Part shown: piece after piece, positions 1 to 4,891 of the stretch
Layout of the letters: every line of letters starts with the position of its first letter
Position numbering within the stretch: position 1 is the stretch's first letter
Source: Pseudomonadota bacterium
GTDB taxonomy: Bacteria; Pseudomonadota; Gammaproteobacteria; Burkholderiales; Ferrovaceae
DNA: 9,677 nt
Assembly (NCBI GenBank): GCA_021811005.1
Contig: JAJZPY010000079.1
Span: 1 to 9,677, forward strand
Direction of reading: 5' to 3'
Made by a program: the position numbers and the translations under genes
The notes under the pieces: model-generated
Told to the model about the DNA's origin: nothing
Databases searched by the model: none
What the model saw: the letters and a program-made list of their open reading frames with translations, nothing else

Positions 1-107
1 CGGCTTCTGTAACGGCCAGTGATGGCTCGGGACACACGGCCACGGTCAGTCAAAGCGATTCCTACGTGGTGGACCAGCAAGGCCAAGGCCAAAACCAGCA
101 GGGCCAG
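1..107 (+). repeat. Exact 107-bp direct repeat, copy 1 (truncated by window edge)
   Basis: Bases 1-107 are identical to 1033-1139. The copy covers the last strands of an Ig-like domain (ASVTASDGSG onward) and the first part of the following Gln/Gly linker, and diverges after base 107. Because it begins at the first base of the window, the identical stretch very probably continues upstream. Confidence 0.95.
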
Positions 108-1547
108 GGACAAGACCAGCAAGGCCAGGGACAAGACCAGCAAGGCCAGGGCCAAGACCAGCAGAGCAACAGCAGCACCGCCAGTACGCCGCCCTCGATT
201 TCAGTGGATGCAGTCAATGGCAGCGGGGTTATTGATATCGGCAAGGAAAGGGCCAATGCGACCGTAGCCATCACGGGTACGGTAACGGGCACATTCCAGC
301 CGGATGATGCGGTGACGCTGACGGTGGGTAATACGACCATCGGGACGGGGCAGGTGGATGGCAGCGGGCATTACAGCATTGACGTTTCCGCATCCAGCCT
401 GGAAGGAGCTTCATCGGTTACAGCTTCAATTCTGGCGCATGACTCTTCTGGAAACGGAGCAACAGCCACTTCCACCCAGGCCTACACCGTGGAGGCGATG
501 CCGCAGATCACGGTGGATGGGCTGAATTCAGCCTATGTGGTGAACATTGCGGATGAAAGTGCAAATGCCACCGTCAATGTGACCGGTACCGTGTCTGGAA
601 CCTACCAGCAGGGTGACCAGGTGACGCTGACGGTGGGCTCCGGTTCCTACACGGGGTCTGTGGATTCAAACGGGCACTACAGCATCGGGGTTTCCGCCTC
701 GGCGCTGGAATCCGGGAACTCGATCACGGCTGCCGTGACGGCCCACGATGCCAACAACAATGCGGCAACGGTATCCACGTCGCAAGCTTACTCCGTGGAG
801 GCGATGCCGCAGATCACCGGCCTGACGGTGGGTGGCAGCAACGAGCTCACGACGGGGCAGCAGCATTCGGACCATTCGGTGGCGGTCAGCGGGACGGTGA
901 CCGGCACATTTGAAGCAGGCGACAAGGTCACGCTCGAGGTTGGAAACAACAACTATACCGGTACGCTGGGGAACGACGGCAGTTTCAGCATTAACGTATC
1001 GGGTAAGGTCCTGGCTGGAGCTACGTCCGTCACGGCTTCTGTAACGGCCAGTGATGGCTCGGGACACACGGCCACGGTCAGTCAAAGCGATTCCTACGTG
1101 GTGGACCAGCAAGGCCAAGGCCAAAACCAGCAGGGCCAGAATCAGCAGCAAAGTCAGGCCCTGGAACAGAGTGCCCCAGTTCAAGTCCAGGCGCCGCACG
1201 GTATTGCATCAGGCACCTCTTCAGGATCAGACCTGTCGAGCCTGGTCAACAACCAGAATGATATTGCGCTCAACGTGAATCCCAATGGGCAAGGGTCGGG
1301 CTCAAGCAGCACACTGCACATCAATGACGTGGTTTCCTCAGGCTCCGGAGATTTGCTGCAGAACCTGGCTGTTGCCGGGGGAGGGTCCCCGGGCGCCACG
1401 GATGGCTCAACTTCAGTGGCGGGAAGTGGAGCAGGAACTCCGGTGACAACACCGGAAACGATCAGCGGGTCTGCCCTGATGGATCCGGAATTGTTGAAAA
1501 GCATTGTGGCGGCCGTGACTCCGCCGCCTGCCCCGGGCCACCACTAA
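1..1547 (+). CDS. Large repetitive Ig-like-domain surface protein (adhesin-like), 3' part; 5' end outside window
   Basis: The frame is open from the left edge (first full codon at 3) to TAA at 1545-1547, giving 514 visible residues; the GTG at 66 lies inside a domain and is not a real start. The protein is a Gln/Gly-rich linker (about 75-185), three Ig-like beta-sandwich domains of about 102 residues (about 186-494, 495-800, 801-1106), a second Gln/Gly linker (1107-1160) and a Ser/Gly/Asn-rich tail ending PPPAPGHH. Each domain carries a GTVTGT/GTVSGT-like strand, a VTLTVG or VTLEVG strand and a G-x-[YF]-S-I-x-V-S strand, as in stacked Ig-like domains of bacterial giant adhesins. There are no cysteines. 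The tail has an LHINDVVSSGSGDLL stretch that resembles the segment before the C-terminal signal of some type I secreted adhesins, but no glycine-rich RTX calcium repeats and no LPxTG or autotransporter barrel are visible. A surface or biofilm role is inferred from the architecture; the secretion route is unproven. Confidence 0.8.
   Translation, partial: ASVTASDGSGHTATVSQSDSYVVDQQGQGQNQQGQGQDQQGQGQDQQGQGQDQQSNSSTASTPPSISVDAVNGSGVIDIGKERANATVAITGTVTGTFQPDDAVTLTVGNTTIGTGQVDGSGHYSIDVSASSLEGASSVTASILAHDSSGNGATATSTQAYTVEAMPQITVDGLNSAYVVNIADESANATVNVTGTVSGTYQQGDQVTLTVGSGSYTGSVDSNGHYSIGVSASALESGNSITAAVTAHDANNNAATVSTSQAYSVEAMPQITGLTVGGSNELTTGQQHSDHSVAVSGTVTGTFEAGDKVTLEVGNNNYTGTLGNDGSFSINVSGKVLAGATSVTASVTASDGSGHTATVSQSDSYVVDQQGQGQNQQGQNQQQSQALEQSAPVQVQAPHGIASGTSSGSDLSSLVNNQNDIALNVNPNGQGSGSSSTLHINDVVSSGSGDLLQNLAVAGGGSPGATDGSTSVAGSGAGTPVTTPETISGSALMDPELLKSIVAAVTPPPAPGHH
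75..164 (+). repeat. Four in-frame 21-bp tandem repeats encoding QQGQGQ[D/N]
   Basis: Units lie at 75-95, 96-116, 117-137 and 138-158, followed by a final Gln pair (159-164). They encode QQGQGQN once and QQGQGQD three times. The units differ from each other by only a few bases, mostly silent. Being 21 bases long, gain or loss of units keeps the reading frame, so the linker between Ig-like domains can change length. A shorter, degenerate version of the same linker occurs at 1107-1160. Confidence 0.9.
487..817 (+). repeat. Ig-like domain junction repeat, 306-bp period (25-bp exact copies at 487-511 and 793-817)
   Basis: The junction sequence encoding VEAMPQIT occurs at 487-511 and again, base for base, at 793-817. 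The 306-base offset (102 codons) gives the length of one Ig-like domain. The domain interiors between the copies have diverged more than the junctions. Confidence 0.85.
1033..1139 (+). repeat. Exact 107-bp direct repeat, copy 2
   Basis: This is the second copy of the sequence at 1-107, offset by 1032 bases, exactly 344 codons. That distance equals one linker plus three Ig-like domains, so the repeat marks a cassette period rather than a single-domain period. Base 1140 (A) is the first mismatch with copy 1 (G at 108). Confidence 0.95.
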
Positions 1548-1552
1548 GTACC

Positions 1553-1570
1553 GCCGGCTTCGGAAGCGGC
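1553..1570 (+). other. Small hairpin between adhesin and methyltransferase genes
   Basis: The stem GCC-g-GCTT / AAGC-GGC with a CGG loop lies 5 bases after the adhesin stop. It has one bulged G and no T-tract after it, so it is at most a weak or Rho-assisted terminator, or an mRNA 3' end structure. The methyltransferase start follows only 12 bases later. Confidence 0.3.
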
Positions 1571-1582
1571 CTGGTTCGGCTC

Positions 1583-2329
1583 ATGCACTGGTTCTTTGTG
1601 GCTCAGGTGTTGGGCGCATTGGCGGCATACGGGCTTTTGCTGACCCGGCTGCTGCCCATTCATTCCTTGCTGATGTTCGGCTTTGTCCAAGCCGTGATTG
1701 CTGCAGCCATCACCTTGATCTTGCGGGGCCCCCGGTGGTGGCTCCCGCTTCATCTTGTGTTTTTGCCTGCCATAATTTTTGCCAGCGCGCAGCATCTCGC
1801 TTCAAGCTGGTTTCTGGCCGGTTTCGTCTTGTTGCTGGGTGTCTACTGGACCAGCTTCAAAAGCCGGGTTCCGCTTTACCTGACCAACAAACCAACGGCC
1901 AACGCCCTGCTCGCATTGATTCAAACCGAAGGGGTTGTACGTGTGGTGGATGCCGGATGTGGCACCGGAAGCCTGGTGCGCTGGTTGGCGCTAAAGGTTC
2001 CCGGCCTGCACTGCGAAGGGTGGGAGATCGCCCCGGTGCCGTGGTTGCTGGCCTGGCTGAGGACGCGCACGCTGCCCAACTGCACGGTATTGCGAAAAAG
2101 CATATGGCGCATGTCCTGGAACTTCCCTGATTTGGTCTATGTATTCCTTTCTCCGGCGCCCATGGCAGAGGTCTGGCGCAAGGCGCTGATCGACATGCAA
2201 CCCGGAGCGCTTTTGGTTAGCAACAGTTTTCAAGTTCCCGGGGTGGAGCCCGAGCAAGTGATCACCGTTGCCGATAGGCGCCAAACCCGTCTTTTTCTGT
2301 ACCGGATTCCCTCAGCGGCTCCCCACTGA
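1583..2329 (+). CDS. Membrane-anchored class I SAM-dependent methyltransferase
   Basis: The product has 248 residues. Four hydrophobic segments (about residues 5-22, 27-47, 52-70 and 74-90) form an N-terminal membrane domain. A cytoplasmic Rossmann-type domain follows, with motif I VVDAGCGTG at 121-129, an acidic post-I residue at E148 (GWEIAP) and a motif-IV-like strand DLVYVFLSP at 183-191. This is the SAM-binding fold of class I methyltransferases, but the C-terminal part is short and the substrate cannot be read from the sequence. Quinone, lipid or protein methylation at the membrane would all fit. The ATG at 1583 is the first plausible start, 35 bases after the adhesin stop; no good ribosome-binding site is visible, so translation may depend on upstream read-through. 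The TGA stop sits in a 7-bp inverted repeat (2309-2315/2326-2332). Confidence 0.8.
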   Translation: MHWFFVAQVLGALAAYGLLLTRLLPIHSLLMFGFVQAVIAAAITLILRGPRWWLPLHLVFLPAIIFASAQHLASSWFLAGFVLLLGVYWTSFKSRVPLYLTNKPTANALLALIQTEGVVRVVDAGCGTGSLVRWLALKVPGLHCEGWEIAPVPWLLAWLRTRTLPNCTVLRKSIWRMSWNFPDLVYVFLSPAPMAEVWRKALIDMQPGALLVSNSFQVPGVEPEQVITVADRRQTRLFLYRIPSAAPH

Positions 2330-2332
2330 GGG
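2309..2332. other. Inverted repeat at the convergent methyltransferase/DUF1348 gene ends
   Basis: CCCTCAG (2309-2315) and CTGAGGG (2326-2332) can form a 7-bp perfect stem with a 10-base loop. It spans the methyltransferase stop and lies between two converging genes. No T-tract follows on either strand, so terminator function is only possible. Confidence 0.35.
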
Positions 2333-2352
2333 TGCTTCTGGCGCCACGCTCC

Positions 2353-2820
2353 TCACAACCCCAGTTCGGACAGCCCCGGATGATCATCCGGGCGACGCCC
2401 GAGCGGCCAGTGAAATTTCCGATCTTCCTGCTTGATGGGCAAATCATTGATGCTGGCAAAACGGCGCTGCATCAACCCCTGTTCATTGAACTCCCAGTTT
2501 TCGTTGCCATAGCTGCGAAACCATTGGCCGGAATCGTCATGCCATTCGTAGGCAAAACGAACGGCAATGCGATTGCCTGCGGTGGCCCAAAGTTCCTTGA
2601 TCAATCGGTAGTCCAGTTCCCTGGCCCATTTGCGCTGCAGAAATGTCCGCACGGCCTCCCGGCCGACGGGAAACTCTGCGCGATTTCGCCAGCGGGTGTC
2701 TTCGGTATAGACCTGCACGACCCGGTCAGGGTCTCTGGAATTCCAAGCGTCTTCGGCCATGCGGACTTTTTGGGTTGCCGTTTCAACGGTAAATGGAGGC
2801 AGTGGCGGCTTGGTTTCCAT
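2353..2820 (-). CDS. DUF1348 family protein (NTF2-like/SnoaL-like fold)
   Basis: The product has 155 residues and aligns by eye along its whole length with the DUF1348 family. Conserved blocks are PPFTVETATQKV (8-19), AEDAWNSRDPDRV (22-34), YTEDTRWRNR (38-47), RKWARELDYRLIKELW (63-78), RFAYEWHDDSGQWFRSYGN (88-106) and the C-terminal DRKFHWPLGRRPDDHPG (133-149). Family members have the cone-shaped NTF2-like fold and are small cytoplasmic proteins of unknown substrate; no signal peptide is present. The ATG at 2820 is supported by a GAGGAAA ribosome-binding site (2828-2834) with about 9 bases of spacing. The gene stands alone, diverges from the Gly-rich gene at 2971 and converges on the methyltransferase gene. 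The length is as expected for a complete member. Confidence 0.9.
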   Translation of the reverse strand: METKPPLPPFTVETATQKVRMAEDAWNSRDPDRVVQVYTEDTRWRNRAEFPVGREAVRTFLQRKWARELDYRLIKELWATAGNRIAVRFAYEWHDDSGQWFRSYGNENWEFNEQGLMQRRFASINDLPIKQEDRKFHWPLGRRPDDHPGLSELGL

Positions 2821-2911
2821 CAGGCAATTTCCTCACGAAAATGGTTGGCAAAATCAGCGTATATTGATCGTTCGGACATTTTCTCGCGATGGAATTTTCA
2901 AAGTCAACGAG

Positions 2912-2939
2912 TTGGATCAACCATCCGTTCATGGAATAT
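2912..2939 (+). promoter_or_regulatory. Weak candidate sigma70-type promoter for the secreted/Cys4 gene pair
   Basis: TTGGAT (2912-2917) and GAATAT (2934-2939) are separated by 16 bases and would start transcription about 25 bases before the ATG at 2971. The match is only partial (4/6 and 3/6). The 150-base divergent intergenic region 2821-2970 holds no better pair that I can see. Confidence 0.22.
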
Positions 2940-2957
2940 GAAGAGAGCGCATTTGAG

Positions 2958-2962
2958 AAGGA
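2958..2962 (+). promoter_or_regulatory. Ribosome-binding site deciding the start at 2971
   Basis: AAGGA lies 8 bases before ATG 2971, and the resulting protein begins exactly with a signal peptide. The same frame is open far upstream (from 2332), but that part is antisense to the DUF1348 gene and is not coding. Confidence 0.65.
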
Positions 2963-2970
2963 ATGAAGAC

Positions 2971-3321
2971 ATGAAAAAAATGATGATCGTGCTGTTTGTG
3001 GCTCTTGCGTGCAACCTTGCACATGCAGATGGATGGCGTGGCGGAGAAAGGTGGGGTGGCGGCTGGAGAGGCGGGGAATGGGGCGGTGATGGGGATGGCG
3101 CTGGCTGGGCGATCGGTTCAGCTCTGGTTGGTGGCATTCTCGGCGGCATGATGGCGCAACAGGCACCCGTTTACGCAGCCCCTGCTCCGGCCATGGTCGT
3201 CCCTCCGGCGTATGTTCCTGCTCCCCAGCCGGTTTATGCTTACCCGCCCCAACCCGTCTACGTACAGCCGGCGTATCCTGCGCCGTACTATTACGGCAGG
3301 CGGGAGTGGGATGATGACTGA
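2971..3321 (+). CDS. Small secreted glycine-rich / Pro-Tyr-rich protein
   Basis: The product has 116 residues. An N-terminal signal peptide (MKKMM, hydrophobic core, likely cleavage after AHA at residue 19) points to export. The mature part has three zones: a Trp/Gly/Arg-rich zone with WRGGE written twice (residues 22-26 and 32-36, closely spaced); a hydrophobic glycine-zipper-like segment GWAIGSALVGGILGGMM (45-61), possibly membrane-inserting; and a Pro/Tyr/Val-rich tail with PVYA/PVYV repeats (66-108) ending in acidic REWDDD. The chosen start has an AAGGA site (2958-2962) 8 bases upstream. An earlier in-frame ATG at 2938 would put charged residues before the signal peptide and is less likely. 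No enzyme motif is seen. Envelope-associated or structural roles are possible, but the function is unknown. Confidence 0.75.
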   Translation: MKKMMIVLFVALACNLAHADGWRGGERWGGGWRGGEWGGDGDGAGWAIGSALVGGILGGMMAQQAPVYAAPAPAMVVPPAYVPAPQPVYAYPPQPVYVQPAYPAPYYYGRREWDDD

Positions 3322-3571
3322 CATCTACGAAGGCTGGCAGTGCATCGGTTGCGGAAAAATTGATGTGGATCGACCCTGTGTGGGCATCTGCCAGGATCGC
3401 CCGGTGCGGGTGGTTCTGGCCGAGGATTACGAGCAGTTGTTGAAGCGGAACAAGCAGCTGGAATCCATCGTGCGCAGGATCGTCTTGTCCAAGCCTCACG
3501 CGGATGCCTGGGAAGCCTCATTCAGGGCGCTACAGTCAGAAGCGCTTGCCCTGAGCAAGGTCCAGGCTTAG
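3314..3571 (+). CDS. Small four-cysteine protein with C-terminal coiled coil, unknown function
   Basis: The product has 85 residues with no signal peptide. The N-terminal half carries C10-x2-C13 and C22-x3-C26 (QCIGCGKID and PCVGICQDR), a compact pattern typical of a zinc- or iron-sulfur-binding knuckle. The second half (about 36-58) is a charged amphipathic helix, probably coiled coil. The gene overlaps the preceding secreted-protein gene by 8 bases in another frame, so the two are likely translationally coupled. Two adjacent ATGs exist at 3311 and 3314; GGGAG at 3302-3306 gives better spacing (7 bases) for 3314. I do not recognise a named family with certainty. The conserved-looking cysteine block argues for a real protein. 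Metal binding is inferred from the cysteine spacing only. Confidence 0.7.
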   Translation: MTDIYEGWQCIGCGKIDVDRPCVGICQDRPVRVVLAEDYEQLLKRNKQLESIVRRIVLSKPHADAWEASFRALQSEALALSKVQA

Positions 3572-3600
3572 GTTTCCCGGCAATCTGCAGGCACGTCGTT

Positions 3601-3617
3601 TCGAGCTAGCGGCTCGA
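3601..3617. other. Hairpin between converging Cys4 and BamE-like genes
   Basis: TCGAGC (3601-3606), a 5-base loop and GCTCGA (3612-3617) form a 6-bp perfect stem at the end of the minus-strand lipoprotein gene, 30 bases after the plus-strand Cys4 gene. No T-tract follows on either strand, so it is a poor intrinsic terminator. Confidence 0.25.
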
Positions 3618-3950
3618 GCTTGACCAGGCATATCCCCGAACCACGCCTTGTGGGTCGAATTTGATTTCCAAAGTTTTCAGCCGGGTTTCGGAAAGCTCTG
3701 AAAGCTGGCCATCAGCCATGTAGTAAGTCCACTCGTTATAGCGGGTCCCGTCCGGGTCGACCCGAATGCCGGTGCTGGTTGGCGCCCCAAGCCAGGTTCG
3801 AACTTCTTCCTGGGTGGTTTTCCCCCTGACCACGTTTGCCGAGAAAATACCCGGATCAAAATCGTGCCCCACATGAAAAGAGGTGGCTGCGCAACCGCTT
3901 AAAGAGGCGGCGAAAGCCAGCAGAATCGTTGTGCGTGCAAGAAGAGACAT
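3606..3950 (-). CDS. BamE/SmpA (OmlA)-like small lipoprotein
   Basis: The product has 114 residues. A lipoprotein signal peptide ends in the lipobox LSGC with the lipidated Cys at residue 20. The mature part reads VVRGKTTQEEVRTWLGAPTS (40-59), then NEWTYYMADG (72-81) and a beta strand LKTLEIKFDPQGVV. This is the pattern of the SmpA/OmlA fold shared by BamE: a K-G-x-T-x-x-[EQ]-[EQ]-V helix, an LG-x-P turn, then a Y-x-Y strand. True BamE is an outer-membrane assembly factor, but many paralogues with this fold have other envelope roles, so no symbol is assigned. The start at 3950 is favoured over upstream in-frame ATGs because it begins the signal peptide and has a CAGGAG site (3957-3962) 6 bases away. 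It lies 40 bases downstream of the DUF1275 gene on the same strand, probably as one operon. Confidence 0.8.
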   Translation of the reverse strand: MSLLARTTILLAFAASLSGCAATSFHVGHDFDPGIFSANVVRGKTTQEEVRTWLGAPTSTGIRVDPDGTRYNEWTYYMADGQLSELSETRLKTLEIKFDPQGVVRGYAWSSSSR

Positions 3951-3956
3951 GAGCGG

Positions 3957-3962
3957 CTCCTG
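3957..3962 (-). promoter_or_regulatory. Ribosome-binding site of the BamE-like lipoprotein gene
   Basis: On the minus strand CAGGAG precedes ATG 3950 by 6 bases. It fixes the lipoprotein start and rules out the 28-residue N-terminal extension that the open frame would allow. Confidence 0.7.
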
Positions 3963-3990
3963 TTGATGAGGCCATGAAGGGTTTTTGGCG

Positions 3991-4731
3991 TCACGGGGGT
4001 GATGAGGCCTGATCATAGCGATGGGCCAGTTCATAACTGGCCAGTGCCAGAACCACGCACATCAGGGGTAACCAGGCGAACAGGCTGATTCCATGCCAGA
4101 TCAGGAGCCCGGAAAGGATGGCGCCAGCGGCATAGGCAGCAAAAGTTCCCACTTGGTGGCGAGGGTCCGGAGCCGGCCGGGAGGTGGCACTGCCGTGCAG
4201 CAGTGAATGGGTGAAGAAAATGACGATGTTGATGAGGGTGCTGGTAAACACGATGGTGCTGATGCCGGCAGGGCCGATATTGCGGGCGGTTACTCCCTGA
4301 ATCCCCATGCCAATGGCAGAAAGCAGGATCAGCATGTAAACCGCGACGCCTTCATCGGTGGGGCCGTCCGCTACGTGCCAGATCAGCGCAAAACCGGCCA
4401 GACAACCGATTTCCAGCCAGAAAAGCGGGCGCACATGGGGCAGCCTGCGCAGGTTGGCCGGATCGGGGCCATACAGGGCCGCGGTCATGGCGGCCCCGAA
4501 GATGAAACCGGCAAATGCCAGCAACGAATGGGCTGCGGCCAGCATGTGTCCTTTGCTGATGGCGATGGCGAGGAGGGCCACATTGCCGGTCATTCCGGAA
4601 GTAAACACATCGCCCAGCTTCATGAAAGCCAGCACATCCGTGCAGCCGGAGGCGCAGGACAGGAAAAGGAGGCCGAAGCCTTCTGTGGCAGTGACATTTC
4701 TCATGAGGTGCACCGGGGCGTTGCGTTGCAT
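3991..4731 (-). CDS. DUF1275 (YoaK-like) integral membrane protein
   Basis: The product has 246 residues, mostly hydrophobic, with about six membrane segments. The family signature is clear near the N-terminus: SGCTDVLAFMKLGDVFTSGMTGN (about 28-50), followed by a long hydrophobic helix; a second conserved stretch, MGIQGVTARNIG, is in the middle of the protein. DUF1275/YoaK proteins are widespread inner-membrane proteins with no established substrate. The start is uncertain: ATG 4731 gives the longest form and ATG 4704 gives a form nine residues shorter. Neither has a convincing ribosome-binding site, and both keep the complete conserved domain. It lies just after tRNA-Ser on the same strand and is followed by the lipoprotein gene. 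Confidence 0.85.
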   Translation of the reverse strand: MQRNAPVHLMRNVTATEGFGLLFLSCASGCTDVLAFMKLGDVFTSGMTGNVALLAIAISKGHMLAAAHSLLAFAGFIFGAAMTAALYGPDPANLRRLPHVRPLFWLEIGCLAGFALIWHVADGPTDEGVAVYMLILLSAIGMGIQGVTARNIGPAGISTIVFTSTLINIVIFFTHSLLHGSATSRPAPDPRHQVGTFAAYAAGAILSGLLIWHGISLFAWLPLMCVVLALASYELAHRYDQASSPP

Positions 4732-4745
4732 ACGGCGGTGTCAAT

Positions 4746-4761
4746 CACGTCCGACGACGTG
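4746..4761. other. Perfect 6-bp hairpin between tRNA-Ser and the DUF1275 gene
   Basis: CACGTC-cgac-GACGTG forms a perfect stem with a 4-base loop, 12 bases after the tRNA 3' end and 15 bases before ATG 4731. There is no T-tract after it in the minus direction, so it may be a processing structure or an inverted-repeat protein site rather than a terminator. Confidence 0.3.
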
Positions 4762-4772
4762 GCGGGTGGTAC

Positions 4773-4865
4773 TGGCGGAGAGAGAGGGATTCGAACCCTC
4801 GATAGAACTTTTGGTCCTATGCTCCCTTAGCAGGGGAGTGCCTTCGACCTCTCGGCCATCTCTCC
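4773..4865 (-). tRNA. tRNA-Ser(GCU)
   Basis: On the minus strand the 93-nt sequence folds as a class II tRNA. The acceptor stem is GGAGAGA/TCTCTCC, the discriminator G is followed by an encoded CCA, and the anticodon stem CTCCC/GGGAG holds the loop CTGCTAA (anticodon GCT, 4829-4831 on the plus strand). It has a long variable arm and the T-arm GAGGG-TTCGAAT-CCCTC. It reads AGC/AGU codons. It lies 26 bases after the lysC stop on the same strand. A GATAAT element overlapping that stop (4891-4896) could be the -10 of its own promoter, but no -35 at correct spacing is present, so co-transcription with lysC and processing is equally possible. Confidence 0.97.
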
Positions 4866-4891
4866 GGGTAACTTTTTAACAGCAGGGCGTA

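Noticed and set aside
75..158. Possible CRISPR-like or regulatory tandem array
   Set aside because: The units are contiguous with no spacers and stay in frame inside a coding region, so this is a protein repeat.
666..1199. 177-codon minus-strand frame inside the adhesin gene
   Set aside because: It is a shadow of the repetitive plus-strand gene. The product is Arg/His-rich without family features.
2845..2865. TTGGCA and TATATT as a promoter for the secreted protein gene
   Set aside because: The spacing is only 9 bases, too short for a sigma70 promoter.
2332..2970. Long open frame on the plus strand joined in frame to the secreted protein gene
   Set aside because: It is antisense to the well-conserved DUF1348 gene and its translation has no domain character. 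The signal peptide and ribosome-binding site place the real start at 2971.
2783..3499. 238-codon minus-strand frame across the secreted/Cys4 pair
   Set aside because: The plus-strand pair has a signal peptide, ribosome-binding sites and a cysteine motif. The minus product is low-complexity and unlike any family I know.
4207..4830. 207-codon plus-strand frame antisense to the DUF1275 gene and tRNA-Ser
   Set aside because: It runs through a tRNA gene and opposite a conserved membrane protein, so it is not coding.
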